From an uncultured Bacteroidota bacterium (lineage in GTDB: Bacteria > Bacteroidota > Bacteroidia > Chitinophagales > LD1), in assembly GCA_903919075.1 (NCBI GenBank), contig CAIXGR010000027.1, positions 1-39,257 on the forward strand: DNA of 39,257 nucleotides. Reading direction: 5' to 3'. The translations under genes were made by a program, and so were the position numbers. Position 1 is the first letter of the stretch; the number at the start of each line of letters is the position of its first letter. The notes under the pieces are model-generated. The model did not search any database. It was given only the letters and a program-made list of their open reading frames with translations, and had not been told where the DNA came from. Below, one piece after another: positions 8,189 through 17,362 of this stretch.

Positions 8189-8515
8189 ATGACAATTGAA
8201 GAAGCACAACAAATAGTAGACAACTGGATAAACACCACCGGTGTGCGCTATTTTAACGAACTTACCAATATGGCTATGCTAACCGAAGAGGTTGGCGAAG
8301 TGGCCCGCATAATAGCCCGCCGCTACGGCGAACAATCGTTTAAAGAAAGTGATAAGCATAAAGAGTTGGCTGACGAGCTTGCTGATGTATTATTTGTTCT
8401 AATCTGCATTGCCAACCAAACCGGTGTTGACCTTACCGAAGCCCTGCAAAAAAATTTAGACAAGAAGACGAAGCGAGATGCCGACCGGCACCGCAATAAT
8501 GAAAAGTTGAAATAG
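8189..8515 (+). CDS. MazG-like nucleotide pyrophosphohydrolase
   Basis: The protein has 108 residues, the size of a single-domain all-alpha NTP pyrophosphatase. The metal-binding acidic clusters are present: EEVGEVARII near residue 32 and ELADELADVLFVLICIAN near residue 65, matching the E-x2-E and E-x2-D pattern of MazG/dUTPase-like enzymes. It should hydrolyse a nucleoside triphosphate to the monophosphate and pyrophosphate, cleaning the pool of aberrant nucleotides in the cytosol; the preferred base is unknown. It converges with rodA across a 62-nt gap in which I see no strong hairpin. Confidence 0.92.
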   Translation: MTIEEAQQIVDNWINTTGVRYFNELTNMAMLTEEVGEVARIIARRYGEQSFKESDKHKELADELADVLFVLICIANQTGVDLTEALQKNLDKKTKRDADRHRNNEKLK

Positions 8516-8577
8516 TTCTCTTCTACATTTCACTTTTTACCTCTCTAATCTTGGTTGTAAGTTCTTGATTCTATTCT

Positions 8578-9834
8578 TTATCTCATCACCTCATACCGCT
8601 GAGTATCCAGCCGGATAAAAATAAAAAGCAATAGTGTAAACGAAAGCAATGACGAGCCGCCATAACTTATAAACGGCAGCGGAATACCTATTACCGGCGC
8701 CACCCCAATAGCCATTCCAATATTAATAAGGAAGTGAAAGAACAGAATACATGCTACACAATACCCATACACACGGCTGTAAGCCGACCGCTGTCGCTCT
8801 GCCAGAAAAAGCAGGCGGAAGAATAATGCGAGAAATATACCAATAAGAATAACGCTACCGGTAAAGCCAAACTCCTCGCCTATTGAGCTGAAAATAAAAT
8901 CGGTGCTTTGCTCAGGTACAAATTTAAGTTTGGTTTGCGTTCCGTTTAAGTAGCCTTTCCCAAAAAAGCTACCGGAGCCAACCGCGATTATAGATTGGCG
9001 AATGTTCCAATCTTTACCTGCTTCAACTTCTTTACCAAGCAATACATTAATCCGGTCGCGCTGGTGAGATTTTAATACTTTATTAAAACTGTAGTTTACC
9101 GAAAACACATAGGCAAAAGAAACAAGGTAGATTCCAGCAATGAACCAGATTAATTTTTTTCGCCTTAGCTGATACGCTATTATGCCAGCCAGAATAGTTA
9201 AGCCGATGCCAATACTTAATGGGGTAAATAAAAGCGCCAGCACCGATAATACTATTACCACACTGCCTACAATAAGAAAGTACGACTCAAGCCCTTCGCG
9301 AAATAGAACCAATGCAAAAGTCGCAAAAACAACTGCCGAGCCGGCATCGCCCTGTACCAAAATAATCATCATGGGGACGCCTATGATAGCAAAGGCTTTC
9401 CATTTATCCGCCCACTTACGCAGGTCAACATTTAACGATGAAAGATATTTAGCAAGCGCTAAACTAACAGCAACCTTGGCCAACTCTGAAGGCTGCATTT
9501 GAAATCCCCCGATTCGAATCCAGTTCCTCTGGCCCTTTACCACAACCCCAATAAACATTACTGAAACGGTACAAACCATCAGGAAGGCATAAATGGGATA
9601 TGAAAAAGTTACATAAAAGCGCGAATCGATAATTAAAATAACAAAGGCAATTATAACAGAACCAATAATCCATTGAAATTGACTGCCGCTTCTTAAAGTG
9701 GGATTAAAAATACTTTTACCCTCATCAGTATATACCGATGAATAAATCATTACCCAACCCAGAAATACCAATATTACATACAGCAATACTGTTATCCAGT
9801 CTATCTTTCCGGTAAGTGATTCGCTTTTTGCCAA
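8578..9834 (-). CDS. rodA: Rod shape-determining protein RodA (SEDS glycosyltransferase)
   Basis: The protein has 418 residues with about ten membrane helices. RodA is the SEDS-family peptidoglycan polymerase of the elongasome, using lipid II and partnering PBP2. Family blocks are KGQRNWIRIGGFQMQPSELA near residue 100-120 and the C-terminal GVAPVIGIPLPFISYGGSSL. In the middle there is a long loop carrying FGKGYLNGTQTKLKFVPEQ followed by STDFIFSSIGEEFGF, with the acidic residues expected for the catalytic region. It is the last gene of the mre operon, 24 nt after mrdA, a common order in Bacteroidota. RodA is preferred over FtsW because of the linkage to mrdA and mreBCD. Confidence 0.97.
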   Translation of the reverse strand: MAKSESLTGKIDWITVLLYVILVFLGWVMIYSSVYTDEGKSIFNPTLRSGSQFQWIIGSVIIAFVILIIDSRFYVTFSYPIYAFLMVCTVSVMFIGVVVKGQRNWIRIGGFQMQPSELAKVAVSLALAKYLSSLNVDLRKWADKWKAFAIIGVPMMIILVQGDAGSAVVFATFALVLFREGLESYFLIVGSVVIVLSVLALLFTPLSIGIGLTILAGIIAYQLRRKKLIWFIAGIYLVSFAYVFSVNYSFNKVLKSHQRDRINVLLGKEVEAGKDWNIRQSIIAVGSGSFFGKGYLNGTQTKLKFVPEQSTDFIFSSIGEEFGFTGSVILIGIFLALFFRLLFLAERQRSAYSRVYGYCVACILFFHFLINIGMAIGVAPVIGIPLPFISYGGSSLLSFTLLLFIFIRLDTQRYEVMR

Positions 9835-9858
9835 TTGATTTAAGTTAGAATTTGATAA

Positions 9859-11754
9859 TTAATCCTCGCCCAGTTTATTCATCATTACAGTTTTGTTCGT
9901 CTTCACACCATACCGGCTCAGTAAATTTCCTTCCATCATTTTTTTCTCCAACGGCAACCGGTTGGTTTGAATAGTATCGTTCAAATATTTTTCTACCATT
10001 AAACTGGCAATGGGTGCTGCAAAGTCGGCACCGAAGCCTCCGTTTTCAACCACAACTGCAATTGCAATTTTTGGTTTATCCATTGGTGCAAAACCTGCGA
10101 ACATAGAGTGGTTATCACCATGCGGGTTTTGTGCAGTACCGGTTTTACCACAGAGTGTAATACCGTTTACATGCGCCGCTCTAGCGGTACCAGATTCAAC
10201 CACCTGAAAAAGCCCTTCAACCACCGGTGGAAAATGTTCGTAGTCAATTAAAGTAGTGTGCTTTTGATACCGGTGGGTTACGTCTTTGTTAGTTTCCGGG
10301 TCAGTAATTTTTTTGACGATGTGTGGCGTGATATAATATCCCCTGTTAGCCATACATGCATAAAGATTAGCCATTTGAATTGGCGTAACCAAAATTTCTC
10401 CCTGGCCTATGCCCAACGAAATGAGCATAGAAGAATGCCAGGATCCTTCGCCGTAAATTCGATTAAAATAATTTACCGAAGGTATATTTCCGTTTACTTC
10501 GCTGGGAAGATCGACACCGGTTTTAATGCCCAAGCCAAAACTGTTGCAATACTGCGTCCACTTACCGTAAATATCCTGTATGTGCGCATACTTTTTGTTC
10601 TCAATAGTGTTTCTGAAAGTTTGCCAGAAATAAGAGTTGCAAGATTGCTCTAACGCATACTGCATACATGTAGCAGTTGGGTGATGGTGCGAGCAGTGCA
10701 ATGATAGCCCCGCAAAAGAATAAACACCGCTGCAAGGTACCGTATAGTTTACGGGCTGCACCCCTTCCTGCAAAGCAATAAGACCCACCACCGGTTTAAA
10801 AGATGAACCGGGCGGATAAGTAGCAAGTGTTGGGCGCGTATATAAAGGAAGAAGGCTATCAGTTAAAAGCGATTTATAGTTGGCACCGCGCACTGCGCCG
10901 CATAATAAATTAGGGTCGTAACCGGGGCTGCTTACTAATGCAATAATCTCACCGGTCTCCGGTTCAATAGCAACTATGCTACCTTTTTTATTTTGCATTA
11001 ATTTTTCGCCGTACTCCTGCAGTTTAATGTCAAGCGTGGCAATAACATTATCACCCGATTTAGCTACGGTATCAAACTCGCCGCCGCTAAAGCTTCCCAT
11101 TTCTCGGTTGTGAACGTCAACAAAAACAAATTTTTTGCCACGGGTACCACCCAATTCTTTTTCATAAACTTTTTCAATACCACTTTTGCCAACGTAATCG
11201 CCCGGTTTATAATAGCCCTTAGTCTCTTCTATTTGCCTATCGTCTACTTCGCCAATGTCACCCAAAACGGTTCCCCCACAATGATGTGGGTATTTGCGTA
11301 TGGTACGCACCTGCCCATAAAATCCGGGAAAGAGGTACAAGTACTCCTGCAAGCGCGAATAATCTTTTAGCGAAAGCTGCTTAATAAAAACATTGGGCTT
11401 GTACGATGAATATCCTTTAGCGCTTTTCAATGCCCTCATTCGTTCAGTATAATCATCGCGCGTTATGTTCAGTAGCTCGCACAGTTTGGTGGTATCAATT
11501 CCTTTCGCCTGGCGGGGGATAATCATTAAATCGTAAATGGCTTCGTTGTATACAATTAATTCTCCTTTGCGGTCGTACACCATACCACGGGTGGGGTAAA
11601 CTTCAATTTCTTTAATGGCATTATTCTTTGCCAACGAAACATACTTGCGGTCAACAACCTGCAAATAGAACAAGCGAAGCACAAACACCATTGCAAAAGC
11701 AAAGATGATAATGCGGAGAATTTGATAACGATTTCTATAGCGGTCTTTACTCAC
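9859..11754 (-). CDS. mrdA: Penicillin-binding protein 2 (elongasome transpeptidase)
   Basis: The protein has 631 residues with a GTG start (no better ATG upstream). It has an N-terminal membrane anchor (residues ~12-32), a dimerisation/pedestal domain opening with EVYPTRGMVYDRKGELIVYN, then the transpeptidase domain. The class B active-site motifs are all present: SSFK with Ser317 and Lys320, SCN near residue 370, and KTGT at 537-540. It cross-links peptidoglycan in the periplasm during lateral wall growth with RodA. It lies between mreD and rodA; the 95-nt gap to mreD is the longest in this operon after the mreB-mreC gap. The beta-lactam target site is intact. Confidence 0.97.
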   Translation of the reverse strand: MSKDRYRNRYQILRIIIFAFAMVFVLRLFYLQVVDRKYVSLAKNNAIKEIEVYPTRGMVYDRKGELIVYNEAIYDLMIIPRQAKGIDTTKLCELLNITRDDYTERMRALKSAKGYSSYKPNVFIKQLSLKDYSRLQEYLYLFPGFYGQVRTIRKYPHHCGGTVLGDIGEVDDRQIEETKGYYKPGDYVGKSGIEKVYEKELGGTRGKKFVFVDVHNREMGSFSGGEFDTVAKSGDNVIATLDIKLQEYGEKLMQNKKGSIVAIEPETGEIIALVSSPGYDPNLLCGAVRGANYKSLLTDSLLPLYTRPTLATYPPGSSFKPVVGLIALQEGVQPVNYTVPCSGVYSFAGLSLHCSHHHPTATCMQYALEQSCNSYFWQTFRNTIENKKYAHIQDIYGKWTQYCNSFGLGIKTGVDLPSEVNGNIPSVNYFNRIYGEGSWHSSMLISLGIGQGEILVTPIQMANLYACMANRGYYITPHIVKKITDPETNKDVTHRYQKHTTLIDYEHFPPVVEGLFQVVESGTARAAHVNGITLCGKTGTAQNPHGDNHSMFAGFAPMDKPKIAIAVVVENGGFGADFAAPIASLMVEKYLNDTIQTNRLPLEKKMMEGNLLSRYGVKTNKTVMMNKLGED

Positions 11755-11849
11755 TGGTTGTAAAAATAATAGCCTGCAACTTCAACACTAAAACTTAGCA
11801 GATGTTTAACGTAAAAACTAATTATAACACTTCACAAAAGCAACTGTGG

Positions 11850-12371
11850 TTATACATATCGCCTTTTTTGTCTTGAGGAAAACAAGAAAAGGAAAATAAG
11901 CATAAACACAACTGATGCGATAACACTTAAAATAATTTTAACCAGTAGTAAAAGGAAATTGTAAAACGTGGCTGCTTCCATTAAAAAATAAAATGTAAGA
12001 TAAAGCAACATGCCAATGCCAAGGTATATTACAAACCAGGTTAATCCCTGCGCATATACATTAGGGCTTATTTCAAACTCCGTGCCTTTAGGGGTAATAA
12101 TATTGATGAGAAAGGGCCTGAGATAACCTATCAGCAAACAGGCCGCAGCATGCATGCCTGTTGAGCCTAAAAAAACATCAAGTGCCAACCCTGCAAAAAA
12201 ACCGATAAGCATTAATAGCCACCGGGGAGTTTCGAATGGTAACAATAAAATAAAAAGAGGAAAAATATACGGGTTTACAAACGAACTAAAGTTGATGTTA
12301 CTGAAAATAAGTATCTGTGCCAGCAACAGCAATAAAAAACGAAAAAGGTTTACAGGTATTTGGTTAATCAT
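11850..12371 (-). CDS. mreD: Rod shape-determining protein MreD
   Basis: The protein has 173 residues and is almost entirely hydrophobic, with five or so predicted membrane helices. MreD sequences are poorly conserved, so the call rests on topology, length and position directly between mreC and mrdA. The stretch FETPRWLLMLIGFFAGLALD, followed by a TGMHAAACLLIGYLRP block, is typical of Bacteroidota MreD. It is an inner-membrane elongasome component. Its ATG lies 8 nt inside the end of mreC, indicating translational coupling. Confidence 0.93.
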   Translation of the reverse strand: MINQIPVNLFRFLLLLLAQILIFSNINFSSFVNPYIFPLFILLLPFETPRWLLMLIGFFAGLALDVFLGSTGMHAAACLLIGYLRPFLINIITPKGTEFEISPNVYAQGLTWFVIYLGIGMLLYLTFYFLMEAATFYNFLLLLVKIILSVIASVVFMLIFLFLFSSRQKRRYV

Positions 12372-13203
12372 TTTTGTTTGTAAGACTGTCTAATGTTAGA
12401 ATTTCATTTCGTTTTAAATTTTTCACAACATACACATAACTTAGGTTGCCGAAATTAGTTGAAAGGTTAACACTGATATCCAAAAAGTTTTTATCCGCCT
12501 TCGATTTAAAATCACGAACAGTCCCAATCATAATGTTTCGCGGAAACAAATCTGAATAGCCGCTGGTAACAATAGTATCGCCAATTTTAACCGGAACGTG
12601 TTTTGGAATCTCCTCTAAAGTTGCAGTTGTTGAGTTGATGCCATCCCAGTGCAGGTTTCCGAAATATTCGTTCTTCTTCAGCTTGGCGCTCACTTTAAAA
12701 TCTTTGCTAAGCACACTCATTACCACCGCGTAGTTGGGGGTCGTATTTATTATCCACCCAACAATACCATTGCTATTTACTACACCCATATGCGAATTAA
12801 TACCCTGCAACTGGCCCTTATCTAAATATATAAGATTTGCAGGTTGGTTTACCGAATTGCGAATAACCCTTGCAGTTACATATACAAAATGCTGCACATA
12901 CCTGCCACTGCTGTCATGCATTTGTACTGAATCAATCTTATTATCTAACCTTGATTCGGGCAGCTTTGCGCGCAGTGCAGCATTTTCGGCTACAAGGCTA
13001 TCGTTTACACTTCGCAAATATAAATAGTCTACACCGGTGTGAAATATTTTATATGCTTTGCCGCTGGCGCTATTAGCCACATTAATATAGGCAGCTTGGT
13101 TATAATGCCTGCTCCGGTAGGTAAGATAAAAGCACAAAACTTCGAGCGAAATAAAAACGATGAACAAATAATAGCGAAGAAAAAATCGAAGTAGATTATA
13201 CAC
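12364..13203 (-). CDS. mreC: Rod shape-determining protein MreC
   Basis: The protein has 279 residues with a GTG start. An N-terminal membrane helix (residues ~8-28) is followed by a coiled-coil segment (SLVAENAALRAKLPES) and the two-domain beta-barrel region typical of periplasmic MreC: YLDKGQLQGINSHMGVVNSNG, IVGWIINTTPNYAVVMSVL, and GDTIVTSGYSDLFPRNIMIG. MreC bridges MreB and PBP2 and activates it. It overlaps mreD by 8 nt and follows mreB by 89 nt, a gap that contains a run of tandem GTTTCGA heptamers. Confidence 0.96.
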   Translation of the reverse strand: MYNLLRFFLRYYLFIVFISLEVLCFYLTYRSRHYNQAAYINVANSASGKAYKIFHTGVDYLYLRSVNDSLVAENAALRAKLPESRLDNKIDSVQMHDSSGRYVQHFVYVTARVIRNSVNQPANLIYLDKGQLQGINSHMGVVNSNGIVGWIINTTPNYAVVMSVLSKDFKVSAKLKKNEYFGNLHWDGINSTTATLEEIPKHVPVKIGDTIVTSGYSDLFPRNIMIGTVRDFKSKADKNFLDISVNLSTNFGNLSYVYVVKNLKRNEILTLDSLTNKND

Positions 13204-13211
13204 GGTAGCGG

Positions 13212-13237
13212 GTTTCGAGTTTCGAGTTTCGAGTTTC
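13212..13237. repeat. Tandem heptamer GTTTCGA, three full copies plus a partial one
   Basis: Between mreB and mreC, GTTTCGA occurs at 13212, 13219 and 13226, followed by a broken copy. On the coding (minus) strand it reads TCGAAAC repeats, about 10-35 nt upstream of the mreC GTG. This is a short tandem repeat that could vary in copy number; no function is shown. Confidence 0.85.
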
Positions 13238-13292
13238 TGATTTCATTTTATAACTTATTGCAAACTACCATTGCCAACATCAAACCCGCAGG

Positions 13293-14321
13293 TTATTCAT
13301 CCATAAGGAATGTAAACCTGCTGATGTTTTTCAAGGCAATACCGGTGCCCCTTACCACAGCACGAAGCGGGTCTTCGGCTACATGAACAGGCAGTTTTGT
13401 TTTTTGGCCTATACGTTTATCAAGGCCTCGTAGCAACGCACCACCACCGGTAAGGTATAAACCGGTTTTAAATATATCGGCAGCTAATTCCGGCGGTGTA
13501 GTTTCCAGCGCCTTTAAAATTGCTTCTTCAATTTTCGAAATAGATTTATCAATAGCATGTGCAATTTCCGAGTACGAAACAATAATTTGTTTTGGTATAC
13601 CGGTCATCAAATCTCGGCCGTTTACCGGGTAATCATCTGGTGGTACATCAATATCTGTCAATGCCGAGCCTACATTTATTTTTATCATTTCAGCAGTACG
13701 TTCACCAATCAACATATTATGTTGGCGGCGCATATAATCAACAATATCTAAAGTAAATTCATCACCGGCTACACGAATTGATTGATCACAAACTATACCG
13801 GATAGAGCGATTACTGCAATTTCAGTAGTACCACCACCAATATCAATAATCATATTTCCATTTGGCTCTTCCACATCAATTCCAATCCCAATTGCTGCAG
13901 CCATGGGTTCGTGAATCATTTTCACCTCCTGCCCACCGGCTTGCTCGGCCGAATCTTTTACCGCACGTTTTTCAACTTCAGTAATACCCGATGGAATACA
14001 AATAACCATCCGGTAGCGTGGTGGAAACAAAGGCTTCTTAACACCGTAAATCATATTAATCATTTCACGAATCATACTTTCAGCAGCTCTGAAATCGGCA
14101 ATTACTCCGTCTTTAAGCGGGCGTACCGTTTTAATATTCTCGTGCGTCTTCTCATGCATCTGCATGGCTCTTTGCCCAACGGCAATTACCTTATCCGTTC
14201 GTCGGTCAATAGCCACAATCGAAGGTTGGTCAACCACCACTTTATCATTATGAATAATTAGTGTGTTTGCAGTGCCAAGGTCAATGGCAATTTCTTGAGT
14301 TAAAAAGTTAAACAAAGCCAT
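13293..14321 (-). CDS. mreB: Rod shape-determining protein MreB (bacterial actin)
   Basis: The protein has 342 residues, the standard MreB length. It is an actin-fold ATPase that polymerises under the inner membrane and directs the elongasome. Nucleotide-binding blocks are clear: IDLGTANTLI near residue 15 (phosphate 1), NMIIDIGGGTTEIAVI near residue 155 (phosphate 2) and the adenosine motif GLYLTGGGALLRGLD near residue 290. The N-terminal MALFNFLTQE is likely the membrane-binding part. It is the first gene of the mre operon; 156 nt separate it from the upstream CPBP gene and should hold its promoter, but I find only a degenerate -7 sequence there. Confidence 0.98.
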   Translation of the reverse strand: MALFNFLTQEIAIDLGTANTLIIHNDKVVVDQPSIVAIDRRTDKVIAVGQRAMQMHEKTHENIKTVRPLKDGVIADFRAAESMIREMINMIYGVKKPLFPPRYRMVICIPSGITEVEKRAVKDSAEQAGGQEVKMIHEPMAAAIGIGIDVEEPNGNMIIDIGGGTTEIAVIALSGIVCDQSIRVAGDEFTLDIVDYMRRQHNMLIGERTAEMIKINVGSALTDIDVPPDDYPVNGRDLMTGIPKQIIVSYSEIAHAIDKSISKIEEAILKALETTPPELAADIFKTGLYLTGGGALLRGLDKRIGQKTKLPVHVAEDPLRAVVRGTGIALKNISRFTFLMDE

Positions 14322-14477
14322 GCTTTGGAGTGGGTTCTAGGTTATTTTTCAATAAGTCGCAAAGTAGAGAAAAACTTCTTACACTTTACCTTCATTATCA
14401 ATAAAAAATTATTGTGCGAAAAGCCAAACGAATTTGCAGCCCTTAACCAAGGCTTTAATAACAGGTACTTTGAGAGG

Positions 14478-15092
14478 CTAAGAAGCCGACTTAGATTCTT
14501 CTTTATACGAATATTTCAATATGCTGAACATAGAAACATCGTACACAAAATGGGCGGTTATACTGCTGGTAAGCCCAAAAAACTTAAATAGGTAGCCAAA
14601 GCCCGAGCAAATAACAATCAGAAAAACCCCGTAAACAGTAAGGCTGATATTATAGGGATTGAGATACCCATGCAAAAACACAAAAACTATAGCTGCAGGC
14701 CAAATACCCACCCACGGCAGTGGTTGAATGCCCGCTCTAAAAAGCACTTCTTCACCAACGCTGGCGCAGAAAGAGTAAAACAGGATATTGATAAACGATG
14801 GGTTAATTTCATGCATCAGGTTTTCGAAAAAACTACGAACACTTTTAAGCTGGCGGCTTTTCACCAATATCAACGATAGTAACGATGATATACCACCAAA
14901 ACACAACCCCGAAATAACCTGCTGGTAATAATCTTTACCCCCTAGCAAAGCCTCGTGCACACTCTTTTTTTGCAGGTAGTGAATAAGCAAAATACCTATG
15001 GCGCTCATACCAAAAAGGGTAAGCCAACTTAAATAATACAACCGCTTTTTATCGGGAACTACCATTAATTTAATCAGGTTAGGGCTTTGCAA
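14478..15092 (-). CDS. CPBP family intramembrane metalloprotease
   Basis: The protein has 204 residues from a TTG at 15092 (195 from the ATG at 15065; an in-frame stop at 15102 limits it upstream). It has about six membrane helices. The three ABI/CPBP motifs are present: GEEVLFRAG (Glu pair at residues 114-115 from the TTG), FVFLHG, and HFVYD. In this family the glutamates and histidines bind zinc in a membrane-embedded protease related to eukaryotic Rce1. Substrates of bacterial members are mostly unknown. It is upstream of mreB on the same strand, and could be in the same transcript or separate. Confidence 0.9.
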   Translation of the reverse strand: MQSPNLIKLMVVPDKKRLYYLSWLTLFGMSAIGILLIHYLQKKSVHEALLGGKDYYQQVISGLCFGGISSLLSLILVKSRQLKSVRSFFENLMHEINPSFINILFYSFCASVGEEVLFRAGIQPLPWVGIWPAAIVFVFLHGYLNPYNISLTVYGVFLIVICSGFGYLFKFFGLTSSITAHFVYDVSMFSILKYSYKEESKSAS

Positions 15093-15155
15093 AAACCATC
15101 GCTACTTCCTATTTGAGTTCTAATATACTAATCTTGCGCCATCAAATCAATTAAT

Positions 15156-16196
15156 ATGGCTGACGACAAGAAGGTAACCCCGGTAAGTAAGCTGGGCGAA
15201 TTTGGACTGATTGAACACTTAACTAAAGGTTTTACCACCGTAAATCCGGGCACCATAAAGGCCGTAGGCGATGATGCGGCCATCATTGACAACAAGGCTA
15301 AATTGACTGTAGTAAGCACCGATTTGCTGATTGAAGGAATACATTTCGATTTGATGTATATGCCATTAAAACACCTCGGTTACAAAAGCGTCATAGTTAA
15401 CCTCAGCGACATATATGCCATGAATGCCGAGCCCAAACAAATCACCGTTTCTATTGCCATCTCATCGCGGTTTACGGTTGAGGCACTCGAAGAACTTTAC
15501 GAAGGCATAAAGCTAGCCTGTCATAATTATAAGGTCGACCTGATAGGCGGCGACACCACCTCATCTTTAACCGGCCTCGTTATTTCAATAACCGCCATTG
15601 GCGAAGCAATGCCCGAAGACATTGTTTACCGCAATGGCGCAAAGGTTGGCGATTTAATTTGCGTAAGTGGAGATTTAGGCTCAGCTTACCTGGGCCTAAA
15701 AATACTAGAGCGCGAAAAAAGAATTTATTTAGAACACCCCGATGTGCAGCCCGAATTGGAAGACGCCCCTTACTTAATAGGTCGCCAATTAAAACCGGAA
15801 GCCCGCAAAGATGTCATCCAGTATTTCAAAGAACAGGGCCTGAAACCCACTGCCATGATGGATTTAAGCGATGGCCTTAGCAGCGACATTATGCATATTT
15901 GCAAGCAAAGCGGCACCGGCTGCGAAATAAACGAAAGCCAGGTTCCTATAAGCGAAGAGGCCTACAACATGGCCATTAAATTTAATCTTGACCCAATTAC
16001 CTGCGCCCTCAACGGCGGCGAAGACTACGAACTACTGTTTACCATTACCCCCGAAGACGAAACCAAAGTAGCTAACGACGAGAACTTCTCTATCATAGGC
16101 CAAATAACCGAAGCCGACAAAGGCTATATGCTGGTAACCAAAGGCGGCAACCGCCATAAGTTAACTGCACAGGGCTGGAATCATTTTGGTGGATAG
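15156..16196 (+). CDS. thiL: Thiamine-monophosphate kinase
   Basis: The protein has 346 residues, in the ThiL range. It phosphorylates thiamine monophosphate to thiamine diphosphate with ATP. Family motifs are LIEHLTKGF, the metal/nucleotide site VGDDAAII, the conserved NLSDIYAMNAEP, LIGGDTTSS, then MDLSDGLSSDIMHIC and the C-terminal NGGEDYELLFTI. It is cytosolic. No other thi genes are adjacent, which is usual for ThiL in this phylum. It is divergent from the CPBP gene; a near-consensus -7 box (TAATCTTG, 15129-15136) lies 19 nt before the ATG. Confidence 0.96.
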   Translation: MADDKKVTPVSKLGEFGLIEHLTKGFTTVNPGTIKAVGDDAAIIDNKAKLTVVSTDLLIEGIHFDLMYMPLKHLGYKSVIVNLSDIYAMNAEPKQITVSIAISSRFTVEALEELYEGIKLACHNYKVDLIGGDTTSSLTGLVISITAIGEAMPEDIVYRNGAKVGDLICVSGDLGSAYLGLKILEREKRIYLEHPDVQPELEDAPYLIGRQLKPEARKDVIQYFKEQGLKPTAMMDLSDGLSSDIMHICKQSGTGCEINESQVPISEEAYNMAIKFNLDPITCALNGGEDYELLFTITPEDETKVANDENFSIIGQITEADKGYMLVTKGGNRHKLTAQGWNHFGG

Positions 16197-16228
16197 CAAT
16201 TAGTGCTAACCCAACAATTTAACCAAAC

Positions 16229-16375
16229 TGTCAACCCAGTCAACTCGCACACGTTCATAATAAACTCATTATCAACAACCTGCAAATCAACATGGTTGAC
16301 AGTTGACACATTAAAAACTACATTATTGATAATCAAAACACTAACTAACAAAAGTGTCAACCATTGTCAACCATG
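16229..16375. repeat. Six TGTCAAC-type heptamers arranged as three pairs, with a large inverted repeat
   Basis: The 305-nt gap between thiL and the rhomboid gene holds TGTCAAC at 16229, AGTCAAC at 16238, GTTGACA (reverse) at 16295 and 16302, and TGTCAAC at 16355 and 16365. The middle and last pairs form an inverted repeat (16291-16309 against 16354-16375) that differs by a 3-nt insertion and could fold into a stem of about 19 bp around a 44-nt loop. The remainder of the gap is AT-rich. It could be a protein-binding array, a terminator-like structure behind thiL, or a mobile-element relic. Confidence 0.8.
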
Positions 16376-16420
16376 CTTGGCGTTGCACAATACAAATATA
16401 ACAAAATTAGCTATATTTTA

Positions 16421-16428
16421 TAATTTTG
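16421..16428 (+). promoter_or_regulatory. Candidate -7 box (TAATTTTG) for the rhomboid gene
   Basis: TAATTTTG matches TAnnTTTG exactly and lies 73 nt before the rhomboid start. No good -33 TTTG is seen. It falls in a very AT-rich stretch, so chance is possible. Confidence 0.3.
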
Positions 16429-16501
16429 AATTATACAAGAATCTATTTCAAAATTTCTTTTTTTACATGGGAAATAAAGCAGGACTCAAGAATCTGAACT
16501 A

Positions 16502-17362
16502 ATGGAACCAATTGGAATAGTAAGTTTACTAATCATTGTGATTAATGTTTATGTTTCCTACAAAGGATTAGCGGACCATCAGTTTTTTGATGACTATTCA
16601 TTTGAGGTTGACAAGGTTTTAATTGGCCAAGACTACAAGCGCCTTATTACCTCAGGTTTCTTACATGTTAACTGGATGCATCTTTTGCTTAACATGGCAT
16701 CCCTTTATGCCTTTAGTGTTGGTTTGGAGCAATTTCTTGGAGCATCTAATTTTTTGATAATATATTTTGGCAGTTTAATTGGAGGAAACTTATTTTCCTT
16801 ATTCATACACCGGCATCATGGCGATTACAGTGCGGTGGGCGCATCCGGCGCTATGTGCGGAGTGATATTTGCTGCAATTGCTATTTTTCCGGGAATGAGC
16901 ATCGGTTTTTTATGTGTCTCATTATATATACCTGCATGGCTATACGGAATCTTGTTTGTCCTGTATTCAATTTATGGCATCAAATCAAAATCTGACAATA
17001 TTGGACACGAAGCACACCTGGGTGGCGCACTGGTTGGAATGATAGCTGCCATCATCATGCAGCCAGCCTCACTTATACAAAACTATTTGCCCATAATACT
17101 AATTGCAGTCCCTTCCGTTTTTTTTATTTATATGATCATTAAAAGGCCTGAATTTTTATTGATTGACAACTATTTTTCTAACACACACAAATATTATTCG
17201 GTTGAGGATAAATACAACTCCAATAAAAACAGCAAACAAAAAGAGATAGACCGGATTCTTGAAAAAATAAATGAAAAAGGGATTGACAGGCTAACTAAAT
17301 CGGAGAGAGCTTTTCTTGAAGGTTTTGCTGGTAAGGATTCAGTTAAAGAGGGCAATAGGTGA
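16502..17362 (+). CDS. Rhomboid family intramembrane serine protease
   Basis: The protein has 286 residues. The rhomboid core has six membrane helices with the catalytic serine in GASGAMCG (Ser115) and the catalytic histidine in GHEAHLGGALVG (His172). The HVNWMHLLLNM block near residue 55 is the family's first-loop motif. After the core there is another hydrophobic segment (residues ~198-215) and a ~65-residue charged C-terminal tail (KNSKQKEIDRILEKINEKGI...LTKSERAFLEGF), which is the short amphipathic tail often seen in Bacteroidota rhomboids. It cleaves membrane proteins in the inner membrane; the substrate is unknown. Confidence 0.95.
   Translation: MEPIGIVSLLIIVINVYVSYKGLADHQFFDDYSFEVDKVLIGQDYKRLITSGFLHVNWMHLLLNMASLYAFSVGLEQFLGASNFLIIYFGSLIGGNLFSLFIHRHHGDYSAVGASGAMCGVIFAAIAIFPGMSIGFLCVSLYIPAWLYGILFVLYSIYGIKSKSDNIGHEAHLGGALVGMIAAIIMQPASLIQNYLPIILIAVPSVFFIYMIIKRPEFLLIDNYFSNTHKYYSVEDKYNSNKNSKQKEIDRILEKINEKGIDRLTKSERAFLEGFAGKDSVKEGNR

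Noticed and set aside
14325-14591. Plus-strand open frame of 88 codons between mreB and the CPBP gene
   Set aside because: It overlaps the end of the CPBP gene in antisense and has no domain or ribosome-binding signal.
16203-16502. Open frame of 99 codons in the thiL-rhomboid gap
   Set aside because: It is rich in Asn, Thr and Leu, runs through the TGTCAAC repeats and the AT-rich promoter region, has a non-ATG start and no recognisable domain.
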